Positions 49,431-60,166 of a stretch of DNA of 64,000 nucleotides are shown here, piece by piece; positions within the stretch are counted from its first letter, which is position 1, and each line of letters begins with the position of its first letter. Both the position numbers and the translations under genes were made by a program. The DNA is from Chelydra serpentina. Its lineage: Eukaryota; Chordata; Testudines; Chelydridae. The stretch is from the NCBI GenBank assembly GCA_037349315.1, contig JBAIAC010000040.1, positions 16,758,001-16,822,000 on the forward strand. Reading direction: 5' to 3'. The notes under the pieces were generated by a model, which did no database searches, had not been told where the DNA came from, and was given only the letters and a program-made list of their open reading frames with translations.

Positions 49431-50421
49431 GCACTAAATATAGAGATAAGAACTAATTTGCATACCAGGGCCCAGTGTGAGTGTTGATAACCCAAATTAT
49501 TTAACTGGGGCAAACTAAACCAGTGAAAGTCAGATTTATACTGGTGTACAAGTGTCCACACACAGACATACCCATTGAATTAAATTAGTGCATTAGTGAA
49601 ACTGGAGCAAATCCTGTATGTAGCTAGCTGAAAAGTAACCAGACCTCATAATGGAGGAGGACATAGTTTGATGAGACCCAAACTTTTTTGTTCCAGTGTC
49701 GAGAGCAATCTATTGCAATTTAATTATAGCATGCCTTTCTTACAAAGTAGAGCAGTTAAAATCGGAAGGTGTGTAAGTAGGAGGAAGCAGTAGAGAAGCG
49801 TGAAGGACTGGTAAGTGATGGTATAGGGAACTTGTGGAGGAGGGGTCTGAATTGCATTTTAAGGGGGAAAAACAGAGTGAGGAGGAGGACAGGCTGTTTC
49901 AGGGAGAGCAGGTGCAGTGACAGCGAAGAATTAACCTCCGACAGAGGGAACGCAAAGCTGTAGGACTCAGGAAGTTTAAAGAGAGGGGGATCAAAGAGAT
50001 GCTTAGGGGTGTGCCATTGCCTGAGGGTCCTTGAGTCATTGTGGAGCAGATATGGATATGAATGTTCTGAGTGTCCTGGAAATTCAGATGCTCGTATTTG
50101 GGACTATCCCGTGGCTCTGTGAATTGTTTTCCCCCCAATAAAAGGGGGGACAGAATGGAATGGAATCTGATTTTCTAGAGCACTTTTCTGTCTTAAAGTA
50201 CCCCCAAGAACTCAAAAAGAAACTAGGAGTTAGGCACTAACAGCACAATGGCTGCATGGGAAAACCATCAGTCGTTGTGCACTCAGCTACTATTGCACAG
50301 TTTTGAACATTAGAACCTGGTTTATCCCTTCGGATGATTCCCAGGGGATCTTTAACTTCTAACCTGGCTGATCCTCAGAGATGGGCCTCAGGCCTCAGTG
50401 TAACATCCTCGTTTGGAAGGC

Positions 50422-50423
<2 letters not shown>

Positions 50424-50466
<43 letters not shown>
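50424..50466. repeat. (GT)n microsatellite
   Basis: An uninterrupted run of about 21 GT units. It is intronic and likely polymorphic. Confidence 0.95.
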
Positions 50467-50468
<2 letters not shown>

Positions 50469-50659
50469 ATTGTGAAAAGGAAATCTTTACCGCTCTGGGG
50501 TACAAACTCCTGGCTGCAGCATTACACTCCAAGAAAAGAGCAGCATTTATGATTATAGTATCAATGCTGTAATAAGGTAAATGTTTGTTTTTAAAGTAGT
50601 CCTATCCCTGTGCGAGTACACAAATTGTTATATTTTTGCACTATTAATAAAATAGGCTC

Positions 50660-50935
50660 TATTTCTTTGTGAAGATGCTGCCCATGATAAGTGGCGGTTT
50701 TCAAAACATTTGGAGCCAAATTCAAAATGGCTTGAGGTTCAAGGATTTTTTGTTTTGTTTTTTTCAATTTGTTTAAACTTTCCACGAAAGAGCTTTGTTT
50801 GGACATGCAGATTTGCTCAATGGAAACTGGCCCATTTTCTAGCATAGCTGACTCGGCATTGAAAAAAACGTGAACATTTGTACTTTCAGATTTTTTTGGT
50901 ATGAAAATTGCCAAAAAAGTTGCACAAAACAAGAC
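50660..50935. repeat. AT-rich interspersed repeat, diverged
   Basis: T-rich phrases such as 'tttttcaatttgtttaaact' and 'tgaaaattgccaaaaaagtt' resemble the elements at 25610-26010 and 53730-54158. There are no clear ends. Confidence 0.35.
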
Positions 50936-51139
50936 CTCTACCTACAATTACATAAAACGTAAGGTGTGAATTTCAGAAGGCACTCCTGGGTTAGTAGCAG
51001 TAGCATGCAGTCTATGGGGAAAGTAATAGATTATGTCCTTAGATAAAGCACTGGATTAAATAATGAAATTTATCTGCTGCTGGGGCTTCTAAACAAAGAT
51101 ATACAGTACTTACCATAATCAGCAATATAACGCTAGCAC

Positions 51140-51751
51140 CAGGGGTGGGCAAACTGCAGGCCGGATCTGGCCCACGAGCCATTTTAAGCTGGCCCGTCAG
51201 CCCCCACCAGGGCGCTGGGTCAGGGGCCGCGTGGTGGCTCCCAGAAGCAGCCGCATGGCCCCGCTCCGAGGGTTGGGGACCGCTCCACACGTAGGAGCCA
51301 GGGAAGGGACATGCCACTGCTTCCGGGAGCCACTTGAGGTAAGTGCCGCTTGGAGCCTGCACCCCTGAGCCTCTCCCCATGCCCCAACCCCTGCCCCAGC
51401 CCTGATCCCCCTCCCGCTCTCCAAACCCCTCGATCCCAGCACAGAGCACCCTCCTGCACCCCAAACCTCTCATCCCCAGCCTCACCCCAGAGCCCGCACC
51501 CTCAGCCGGAACCTGCGTCCTTTCCCGCACCCCTGCCCCAGCCCTGATCCCCTTCCGAACCTCTCGGTCCCAGCCCAGAGCACCCTCCTACACCCCAAAC
51601 TCCTCATCCCCGGTCCCACCCTAGAGCACCCCCAACCAGAGCCCTCACCCCCTCGTGCACCCCAACCCCAATTTTGTGAGCATTCATGGCCCGCCATACC
51701 ATTTCTATTCCCTTTATGTGGCTGTCAGGCCAAAACGTTTGCCCACCCCTG
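51140..51751. mobile_element. hAT-type MITE, 612 bp, GC-rich interior
   Basis: The termini CAGGGGTGGGCAAAC and GTTTGCCCACCCCTG are perfect 15-bp inverted repeats of hAT character. The 8-bp flanks (GCTAGCAC and CACTAGAC) are not identical; a shared CTAG(C)AC hints at a decayed duplication. The interior holds the 'CCTGCACCCCAAACC' minisatellite and the 'gtggctcccagaagcagccg' / 'cttccgggagccacttgagg' inverted module also seen at 7205-7840 and 32690-33545. Confidence 0.82.
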
Positions 51752-52674
51752 CACTAGACAATGATATTCCCAGATTAGTCGGTTTCATCCGCTTGCCACA
51801 CTTCCATAATATGCTCCAATGCCCTGTGCAGATAGTTGACAGAGAAGCTGCCCATGCCACAGGATAGAAATTGCAGTAGTTAATTTAATTAAGGAATGTT
51901 TTGAGAACAGCCAACTTTCTCTTTTTAGAAGCATTGGAATAATCTTCATTCTGATCTAAATATTAAGTCCTAACCCAGTGCCCATTAAAATCAATGGGAC
52001 CCTTAGTGTTTGCAACTACATGTATTCCCCATGAAATGTTAAACCTATAGATGTAAGGTCAGAAGTGCTTCCCCTGCATCACCAGGTCTGGCAGCTGAGT
52101 TAACATCTAGAAAAGAATCATGGTTGAATGATCTCCAGTGTACTGAGCTCAAAGAAAGGGATAGACAGCAGCATGCTTTAGGAATGAAGGCATGAGAGAG
52201 GATTATGCTAGAAAATAGTTTAAACTACAGGAGAAAGTCATCAACCCACCTAACTCAGACCAGAGACTGTTAATCTTTAACCCATTTTATTCCTTTTAGA
52301 AAGTATATTGTCAGGTTAAAAATCAGAATTACTTTTAAAAAAAAGTGCTTGACTTGCCTTATTGACAATGTTTTAGATTATGCAAACTGAAGGAATTAAA
52401 ACCCTTGACCTGAGTTTTTACTCCGTATGTTGGTGGTTTGCTTTTTGACAATGCAAATAGACTGGTCTGTTTCAGTTTTGCCGATAGCCATTTTCTACTC
52501 ATTCACTTTCAGGGTCCCCTGCTCTAGCCGCTGTACTCCTACTGTATGTATTGCAGAAATGTGCTCTATATTAGGGGGCTTTATATTTTTAAAATGTCAG
52601 TTCCCCCCACCCCCCTGTCCACACACACCTTAAAACTGGAAACTTTTCTATCAGCCTCAAGTATAGTAAAAATC
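51752..52674. other. RPH3A intron, nothing recognised
   Basis: A lone 'attaaaatcaatgggac' repeat remnant lies at about 51984-52000. Otherwise it is featureless. Confidence 0.45.
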
Positions 52675-52745
52675 TAGGGTGAAATCCTGAAGTGAATGGG
52701 AATTTTGCCATTGATTTCAATAGGGCCAGGATTTTACCCCTGGCT
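52675..52745. repeat. Short palindromic amniote repeat ('TCAATGGG' family)
   Basis: The segment 'gggtgaaatcctgaagtgaa', 'tgggaattttgccattgatt' and 'tcaatagggccaggatttta' is the same family as 19637-19702, folding on GAAATCCTG / CAGGATTTT. Confidence 0.65.
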
Positions 52746-53729
52746 TTTTTTATGATACCTCAATTTGGGGTCAAACTTGACCTGATACTGTCCCTTTAAT
52801 ATACACCCATAGAACAAGACTTCAGCATTATGGGCCTGAATCAAATCTAGAGAAGTCAGTGGAAAGACTCCCACTGACTTCAACCCGTTTTGGATCAGGC
52901 ACAGTATGAACTGAAATAAAATGGCTAGGTTTTGGTACCCACAATGTATTTTCTATCTCTTGCTGCACTGTCAAGGCGTATTCCTTTGTCGAGTGCTTAC
53001 GTGTTCTCTATGCAGTACATGGGGAAATGTCTAGCAGGTATTCTTGGGTTCCACTCTGTGAACAGCCTGCAGTTCAAGGATGAAATCAACGGATCTCTGG
53101 AAGGTCTCTCCAGGGTTTGCCATGTGTAAATTAGGGATCATATCGTTTGTAAATGATCTGAAAGTGTGGTCAGTGTAACTGTCATAAACCTGAAACTGTC
53201 ATAAGACATGAGGGACGATATCTTTTTTTGATGGATGCTGTTTTAGCTGCTTTGTCAGATTTGGGTCACGCTGCAATGGGAGTGTATAAAGCCCCCTGCG
53301 GGCTCGATATTTTTTTTCTGAAATTCTCTCAAGTAAGGATCTCTCTCTCTCCCCCCCCCACGCCCCCGAACTGAATAAATAATGCATTTTACAGTCTGCT
53401 ATTTTTAGCTAGCTGGTTTGTAAGTTAACCAGTTGTACAGTTTGCCACTCAAACCTTTTGTGCTATTGCGTCTTTCCAGAGCTTGCAAACTGCTGTTGGT
53501 TTTTCAGAAGTTGCTAGTTGTGTCTCTTCACCTGCACAGTAAGCAGATGGGTTTGCACAGTTGCAGTTTCTGGTGGGCTTTTTGCATTTCACTCAAAAGA
53601 TTAACAGTTGCAGCAAAGTAAAATATTTACATTTTTTCTTAGAAAAGTAAAGAAGGCATTAATACACTACATGTCATCCCCGAAAATACACTAAGGCCTT
53701 CATCCTGCATCCCTTTCACAGACTGAAAG

Positions 53730-54158
53730 TAGAGCTGCTCGAAAAATCTTAGACAGAAGTTTTCCATAGAGAAATGCAATTTTGTTTGGAATTGAAACAT
53801 TTTATGGGGACATGTTGATTTTGATTAAATCTTTCGATAGGAAAAAGTCAAAATGCTTCATTCTGATAGTGTTCTTTCAAGTCATTTAGTTTCAGCGTTT
53901 ATATTTATTTCACTAACATATATTATATATGATGTGTAATATTTTAAATACGATATTAAAGCTGAAACAAAATGAATCAAAACACTATTCAAACAAAATG
54001 TTTCAAGGGCCCTGGATCCACATTTTTCAGAATTCTAGTTTGATGGGAAATTGAAGAATTTTGGCTTTTTGTTTCAAATTGGAATGATTCCCCCCGCTCC
54101 CCCGCCCAAAATGTTGGAATTTCCCACGGAATGGAAATTTTGTTCCTGACCAGCTCTA
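53730..54158. mobile_element. AT-rich MITE with AGAGCTG / CAGCTCT ends
   Basis: It begins TAGAGCTGCTCGAAAAATCT and ends TTCCTGACCAGCTCTA, an inverted pair at the tips, possibly with a TA duplication. The interior repeats 'aaaatgtttcaagggccc'-like AT-rich phrases. Related copies are at 25610-26010 and 57760-58070. Confidence 0.6.
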
Positions 54159-54309
54159 GCAAAAAAGTCCTGATGGGTTTTGGCTAAGTTCCCACGCAGG
54201 CTGTGACCGTAATTAGCGGTCACAGGTATTTAAGGAAATAGTATTGCCATTTTGAGGAACAGTATTATTTATTTGTCTAGAACTTTACATAGTCTACGTG
54301 CTTGACAAA

Positions 54310-54485
54310 GGTTAATCTTCATGGCCTCACTGACAGATAGGGACAGCAGTATTCTCCTCACTTCCTTTGGGCTGGGGAAACTGAGAGAGAGAAATGATTT
54401 GTCCAAGATTGCACAGCAAGTCAATAGGATGGAGTGCCACGATAAGAACTCACAACCTCTTGACTTGGTGCCCTTTGCTCAGTTA
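54310..54485 (-). repeat. MIR-like SINE, antisense
   Basis: The stretch 'ggctggggaaactgagagag', then 'tttgtccaagattgcacagc' and 'aagtcaataggatggagtgc', is the reverse complement of MIR. Confidence 0.6.
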
Positions 54486-55150
54486 GACTGTGCTTCCTTC
54501 CACACAATGTCTCCTGTACCCGTACGCCTCACCACTGCCTCTTGTTTCAATGAAGATCGAGTGGGGTGCATTTGGAGTAGAGTATTGCTATATACATTTC
54601 CCCCACCCCTCTCAGTTTGAGCTCTGGGAGCATGCCGATACAATCTACGCAGCGGACACTGGTGTGTGTTAGCTGGGGAATAATTCAGAGCAATGTGATT
54701 ATTTGATAAGTTGGCCACAAACGGATGCCTTTTTTGCTTTAATTTTATTTGCCAGATACTTTATACTTCTTGGCCATAGCTGATTCCTCAGCAGTTTGTG
54801 AAAATTCAGCATTTCCAATCTGAGTTATTTTGATTGGAAGCGTAATACACACATGGTGTGTTTCTCGTTCCCTGAATGGATTAACATAGCTCTTAGGCTC
54901 AGGGCCCACTGTCAATACTTTCAGTTCCCAGTCTGAAGCTTGCTTTCCATGGATATTCTGCAATATTTGCTGTCTGGGTGAACATTCCTGTTGATAAACT
55001 CCATTTTCTAAAATCTATGTGTAAAGCAAATGCAAAAGAGGTGACAACACACTCGAGGGAAACTTGTCTGAAAACCTGAAAATATTTCTTGGAGATACTG
55101 TGTAGCATTCACCTAGCTGTAATGTTTCTGTATCATGCTGTGTGTGTATT

Positions 55151-55506
55151 AAAGAACATAAGAACGGCCACACTGTGTGAGACCAATGGTCCATCTAGCC
55201 CAGTAGCCTGTCTTCCTACAAAGGCCAATGCCAGGTGCTTCAGTGGGAATGACAGAACAGGGCAATTATGAGTGATCCATCTCAGCTTCTGGCGGAGGTT
55301 TAGAGCAATCCAGAGAATACAGTTGTGTCCCTGATCACCTTGGCTAATTCCCATTGATGGACCTATCCGCTATGAACGTATCTAATTCTTTTTTTTAACC
55401 CAGTTATACCTCTGGTCTTCACTACGTTCCTCGACTACAAGTTCTACAGGTTAACTGTGCATTGTGTGAAGAAGTACTTTTGTTTTGTTTTAAATCAGCT
55501 GCCTAT
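55151..55506 (-). mobile_element. CR1-like LINE fragment, antisense, about 355 bp
   Basis: The segment starts 'aagaacataagaacggccac' and includes 'gaccaatggtccatctagcc', 'gccaatgccaggtgcttcag', 'cccattgatggacctatccg', 'ttctacaggttaactgtgca' and 'ttgtgtgaagaagtactttt'. It is familiar as one of the most common reptile LINE-derived repeats. It is decayed, with no coding frame. Confidence 0.75.
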
Positions 55507-55737
55507 TAAGAGAATCTCAAGAGATTCTCATAATGTATTAGATTGGACACTAACAGCTGTAGGTTTCTCAATATTTTCAGGTAAAATGATAGTGGAAAGT
55601 GACACATTTTCTTCAGGTTAATTACTTTTACATTTCCTAATTATGTTTTACTTCATTCAACCTACAGGATCTTTTTATCTTCACTTAGACTGTATGAGTC
55701 AGTATGGTTATGACTAGACTGGGAAGAATTAGATTTT

Positions 55738-55741
<4 letters not shown>

Positions 55742-55794
<53 letters not shown>
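55742..55794. repeat. (CA)n microsatellite
   Basis: An uninterrupted run of about 26 CA units. It is intronic and likely polymorphic. Confidence 0.95.
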
Positions 55795-55796
<2 letters not shown>

Positions 55797-56527
55797 ATTT
55801 CCATCAATAATAATTGAAATTTACAGATAAACAAAGTAAGAAATGCTGCTTGAGAATGTATGCGAGTTTGATTTTAATGATAGTTACTTTGTATATTTTG
55901 ACATGTGACGTTCACGATTTATTTAAACAGTTACAAAGTTTGAATTTCAGGAATAACGATATCTACTGTCATTAAATACTTATTGTTTGACCCACATAAT
56001 TTCCCGCAACTCTGAACATTTAAATAGACAAAAATAAAAAAAACTTAAAACCCATAATTTTGTGCACCTGTGAAAACGAGTAAATAAAAATAGGAAAAAA
56101 ATGCTTAAAATAAGCCTCAATATTATCCATTAAAATTATAAAAAGAATAAAAATTGAGTTCTGCCCAGCCTAGTTATGATGCAACACTTGTCTCTGGGTT
56201 GGATGGTTACTGGGTCATCTAGGACTTGGTCTATTATGCAGTGCTGACAATGCAGAGCCTTTTGGGTGACTGTTACATTGTGGTCCCTTTTGACCAGCTT
56301 TGGGGTCTAATCCAGAGCCCGGGGAAGTGCGTGGGTGTCTTCCTATTGACTACAATGGGCTTTGGGTCAGGTCCTTGGTGGCCATCCAGCATGGTGAAAG
56401 TTAAAGATCCGGGGGTTCTTGGGAAAGAGTGAAAGGATGGCCAACCTTCCATTTCCCTGTAACCTGATCCTGGCTTTGAATGGGGTGGAGGGGCTCATGC
56501 TTAGCAGGTGTAAGGATCTGACTCTGT

Positions 56528-56790
56528 GGCTATGGTTACACTACATCTTAAGTCCACCAAGTTATGTTGCTCAGGGGTGTGAATGAGCCACCCCCTGAGC
56601 GACATCACTTATGCCGACTTAGCGCTGTCCACACCGGCGCTTATGTCAGCGGGAGAGCTTGTCCTGCTGACGTAGCTGCCGCCGCTCGTTGGGGGTGGAT
56701 TAATTAAGTCACCGAGAGAACTTTCTCCTGTCGGCTCAGAGCGGCTACACAGAGAGCATACGGCGGGGCAGCGGCATTGCTGCTTCCCTC
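56528..56790. mobile_element. MITE, 'GTCTACAC/GCTACAC' type
   Basis: The segment begins 'atggttacactacatcttaa' and includes 'ttatgttgctcaggggtgtg' with its inverted partner 'ccaccccctgagcgacatca'. It continues 'cagcgggagagcttgtcctg' and ends near 'gagcggctacacagagagca'. It is the same family as 6136-6340. Confidence 0.65.
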
Positions 56791-57223
56791 TCCCTGGCAC
56801 AAAACAGTGGGTCAGGAAAATATTTTCCTTTTGTTTGGACAGCTTTATATCCCCTGAAACAGGGAGGACTCTTTCAAAGGTAGAGTCAGAGGGCTGTGTG
56901 CTCCAACAAGACCACGGGATTGTGGTTGCCCAGAGAATGACATGGGAGGTAAGTGAGGTGTCTGCTCTCACCCCAAGGGGGCGAACTTGAGACATTAACC
57001 TTTGACAATACCCATTCTTCTTTCTTCTCCTCCCAAACGCCTTATGCTGCTTTTCCCTCCTAACTGACTCCTTGTTGGGTTAGTCTGAGGGAGGCACTGC
57101 TACTGAGGGAAAACTTGATCAAAGAGGGAAGGTCATGCATATCTTTGCCCTATCTAAAAGAAGAGTCTTTGTCATGCTAGTGGCTGCTAGGTCATTATCA
57201 ATGGAAATATATCTGTTAACTAG

Positions 57224-57313
57224 CAGTGTTTCTCAACCTTTTGATATCAGGACCACTGCCTTCCTAAACTGTGTCAGGGTGCTGGTCCTCGGATTGTTAG
57301 TTGAGAAACAATG
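57224..57313. mobile_element. Short hAT-like MITE ('CAGTGTTTCTCAACC')
   Basis: The left end CAGTGTTTCTCAACCTTTTG and right end GTTGAGAAACAATG are inverted repeats of the widespread CAGTGGTTCTCAACC family. It is 90 bp and sits about 120 bp upstream of the zinc-finger exon. Confidence 0.6.
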
Positions 57314-57431
57314 AACGCAAGGAGTAAAATAAGTATCTGTGGTGTCCAGCAGAGCAGGGCGCGCCACCCCCACTCTCCTGTCTCTTGCACTGTGACTGTC
57401 TTTGTGCTACTATGTCACGTTCTGTGTGCAG

Positions 57432-57552
57432 GCGTCTCATGAACCGCTTGGAGGACATGCGCAAGAATGTGGCCGGCGATGGAGTCAATCGCTGCATCCT
57501 GTGTGGAGAACAGCTGGGATCAGCTTGTGTCGTGTGTGAGGACTGCAAAAAG
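57432..57552 (+). CDS. RPH3A: RPH3A exon: end of helix and first half of the zinc finger
   Basis: The acceptor is TCTGTGTGCAG and the donor is GTGAGA. The exon is 121 nt, entering in phase 2 and leaving in phase 0. It encodes [20 protein letters not shown] and then the first zinc-coordinating cysteines, CILC, followed by CEDC. Rabphilin-family FYVE-like fingers use a C-x2-C-x13-C-x2-C first half. Here the loop between CILC and CEDC is [10 protein letters not shown], ten residues rather than the thirteen (GEQLGMLGSACVV) I know from mammalian rabphilin; Noc2 also has thirteen. The frame is intact, so this reads as a 9-bp in-frame deletion. All eight zinc ligands are still present when the next exon is included. 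Confidence 0.96.
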
Positions 57553-57759
57553 GTGAGACCTCACCTAGGCTGTACTTGAGAACAGCAGATAATACCGATG
57601 GTACAACCTTTAGCTCATGTGTTCGGGGACTCCTGGGTTTTACCCTAGCTCTGACATTGACTCCCTTGAGCAAATCCCATAGGTTGAGATTTTTGAAAGC
57701 TGAGTAGGGGATTTAGACACACAACTCCCTTAATGAGATCTGGAGTAATAACTTTTTTT

Positions 57760-58070
57760 TTTTTTGGTTCACTTGCAGTGCGGAAAAAATGAAAAGAAAT
57801 TTGTTTTGGGTAGAGCAAAGTGTTTGGTTTTTCATTTAGTTTTTGAGGTTTTTTTCAGGTTTTTAAATTTTTTTAAATAAAATTGAAGTAAGTTTCAGAA
57901 CAAAAAGTCTTTTTTTGAATCAAGACATTTCTTTTTCGGTTTTTTTGGAAAAAAAAATGCGACAAAGTCGTCACAAATTTGCAAAATGTTTTGGTTGGCC
58001 CAAATCTGGATTTTTGTGTGTGCGTGGGGGGAAAAAGTTTAGTCCAAAAATATTTCCCAGCTTTAGTCTG
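57760..58070. repeat. AT-rich interspersed repeat, diverged
   Basis: T-rich sequence with phrases 'tttggtttttcatttagttt' and 'ttttttcggtttttttggaa', similar to 25610-26010 and 53730-54158. It has an open frame, but no gene. Confidence 0.4.
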
Positions 58071-58559
58071 AATCTGTTGGTCAGCTTTGCAAATCTCAAC
58101 CTTAAACTTTATGCCTCAGTGAAACGAACCCACCTCCGTATGGCTTTGGGAGGGTTCGTGAGAAATCATTTTTAAACCATTTTGAATGCGAGAAGTGCCA
58201 TATTAAATGTCAAGTGTAATTATTATCACTAAATCTGAAATGCTGTCCCTCAGTTGCACTTTGACACAGCAGAACATATGCTATGCAAAATGTCCTTCTG
58301 TTTTGGACTCGCTCGAACGTCCCATCGCAGCACGGTGAGCAGTGCTGGTTGTCTGTCTTAACTTTTTGCATTTCCTTGATCATTTATTTTTGTACCTTTT
58401 GAAATCAGACCCAAACACACCTCGTAGGGCGAATGACTGAGAGTCTTTAACTGCAGCAGGATTCAGGGATTGTTCTGCACAAGGCCTTTCTGGCAATGCT
58501 CTGTCGCAGCGATTTAGTGACCCGTTGTGCCATAAACATGTGATTTGTTTTGTTGGTAG

Positions 58560-58646
58560 AACGTCTGCACGAAGTGTGGTGTCGAGGCGACCAACAGCCG
58601 CCCTCATTCCATCTGGTTGTGCAAGATCTGCAGTGAGCAGAGAGAG
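58560..58646 (+). CDS. RPH3A: RPH3A exon: second half of the zinc finger
   Basis: The acceptor is TTTTGTTGGTAG and the donor is GTTAGT. It is an 87-nt, phase 0-0 exon of 29 codons. It encodes [20 protein letters not shown] and then CKICSEQRE. The four cysteines (CTKC and CKIC) complete the double zinc site of the FYVE-like Rab-effector domain. The residues between them resemble rodent rabphilin (VETSNNRPHPVWL). SEQRE is shared with Noc2, while mammalian rabphilin has I/LEQRE. There is no truncation or stop. Confidence 0.96.
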
Positions 58647-59163
58647 GTTAGTGCAATACTCCTGGCTGGTTTTCCTTCCTCTCTGCTGCTGCCGTGATGC
58701 TCCGATTAAACCCCGCGTCTGGGAATTCCTGCCGGTTAGTGGTTCCGGAATCGGTAGCAGTTTTAAGTCGGAGCTTTAACAATAGTTGTCGTAAGCATTG
58801 CTTGATATTAAGCATCCTGCCACGTGGAGCATTATAGAAGGGGCTGGCTGCATGCTCGCATAATATTAATTCTGAGTAGGCTTGTCCCAAGAATCCCAGA
58901 AGGAACTGTGTTAATTAGATATAGGGCCAACTTCTTTCCCAAGCCATTAAATCATTTAAATCTCTCTTTCTTCCCTCCCCCACATTCTCTACCCTCACTC
59001 CATGGACAAACTCCCATTGACGGATGAACAGCTCCTAGTTAGTGGGACCTTCTCTGTGTAGATAGGGACAATTTTTTTTCTAACGAAAAGCAGATTGAAT
59101 AAGACGTGTTTCCCCCTAAGAAAATGAACCACGTTTGCGTGTAACGATCGTCTGTTCTGGAGA

Positions 59164-59261
59164 CGATCTGCCACTGCATGCATCCGAAGAAGTGGGTATT
59201 CACCCACGAAAACTTATGCTCCAATACCTCTGTTAGTCTATAAGGTGCCACAGGACCCTTT
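59164..59261 (+). mobile_element. Penelope-like (probable) retroelement tail, 98 bp, with 14-bp TSD
   Basis: It is flanked by the exact direct repeat GTCTGTTCTGGAGA (59150-59163 and 59262-59275). The interior reads CATCCGAAGAAGTGGGTATT, then CACCCACGAAAACTTATGCT, TGTTAGTCTATAAGGTGCCA and CAGGACCCTTT. It is homologous in layout to the minus-strand elements at 10909 and 43697 but belongs to a different subfamily. It lies in the RPH3A intron between the zinc-finger and SGAWFF exons. Confidence 0.8.
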
Positions 59262-60000
59262 GTCTGTTCTGGAGAGGGTTTCATGGCCATCAGCCCTGTA
59301 AATTGGCTTGCCCTGTGCTTTTGTACTATGGCTCACAAATTGAGAGACTAGGTTAGTTGGAGACTTTCCCTTTCTGACAGGTGGCTTTCAAGCGCTGTGG
59401 ATATCTATGTTCTGGAACACGGTGTCTGTTCAAAGAGAGGTGAAGTTTGGAGCCCTGGTATTCCATGCTTCTGTTGAGTCTGGAATACAAGGACCCAATT
59501 CATGGTTGCATGGCGTGTGGTGAGGTCATTTGCCCCAGTGCCAAGTGGGTGTAAGGTGCTGCCATTTTGGGCTGGCAAGGTTCTGGACTCACTTTGCACT
59601 GGTGTGTGGGAGTGCACAGTAGGCAGGGCCACGGTGAATTGTGCTGAGTTGGAGAGTGAGTCAAAAAACTGCTGTGTGCGAAAAGCTGGACTCATCTGTT
59701 CAGACAGGCTGGAGAGTTAATTCAAGGCTGGCTGTCAAGAGGCTCCACCCACCATGGCTTTGGGTACCATGCTCATCATTCCAATAAACAAGGTGATAAG
59801 CATCAAACGAGCTCTCGATGGCTGATCTTCCCAGGCAGGATGTAGCTATGGGGCAGCTGCTGAGAGCTGATTCGACCCTTACATGTGGGTCACATCCTGC
59901 CTTGTCTAATAAATGGATGCTCTTGTGGACGAAGCACTGTCATTTTCGGGAGAGCGAGAACCTCCCTCTGAACCTCCCTTGTGCTCTGCCTCTTTCCCAG

Positions 60001-60166
60001 GTGTGGAAGCGTTCGGGGGCATGGTTCTTCAAGGGCTTGCCGAAGCAAGTGCTGCCTCAGCCAATGCCCGTCAGCAAGAACAAGCCGCCGCAAGCCCCCA
60101 ACGAACCTGCCTCCTCGGAGCCACCTGCTCAGGACCCGAAACTTCACTCCCGCACGCCCAGCCGAG
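60001..60166 (+). CDS. RPH3A: RPH3A exon: SGAWFF Rab-contact motif and start of the proline-rich linker
   Basis: The acceptor is CTGCCTCTTTCCCAG and the donor is GTAGGG. The exon is 166 nt, entering in phase 0 and leaving in phase 1. It opens [20 protein letters not shown] and so contains the SGAWFF element that contacts the RabCDR pocket of Rab3A in rabphilin. It then passes into a linker rich in P, Q, A and S ([13 protein letters not shown], later SEPPAQDPK). The linker matches mammalian RPH3A in composition and at both ends ([11 protein letters not shown]-x-P-x-R-G at the exon end) but not residue by residue, as expected for a disordered region. Confidence 0.95.

Noticed and set aside
51039..51530. 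163-codon glycine-rich minus-strand ORF
   Set aside because: It lies largely within the GC-rich interior of the 51140-51751 MITE and runs past its left end.
26681..60166. Assignment to RPH3AL (Noc2) instead of RPH3A
   Set aside because: Exon 1 is Noc2-like, but the helix ([18 protein letters not shown]), the finger ([29 protein letters not shown]) and [10 protein letters not shown] are RPH3A.
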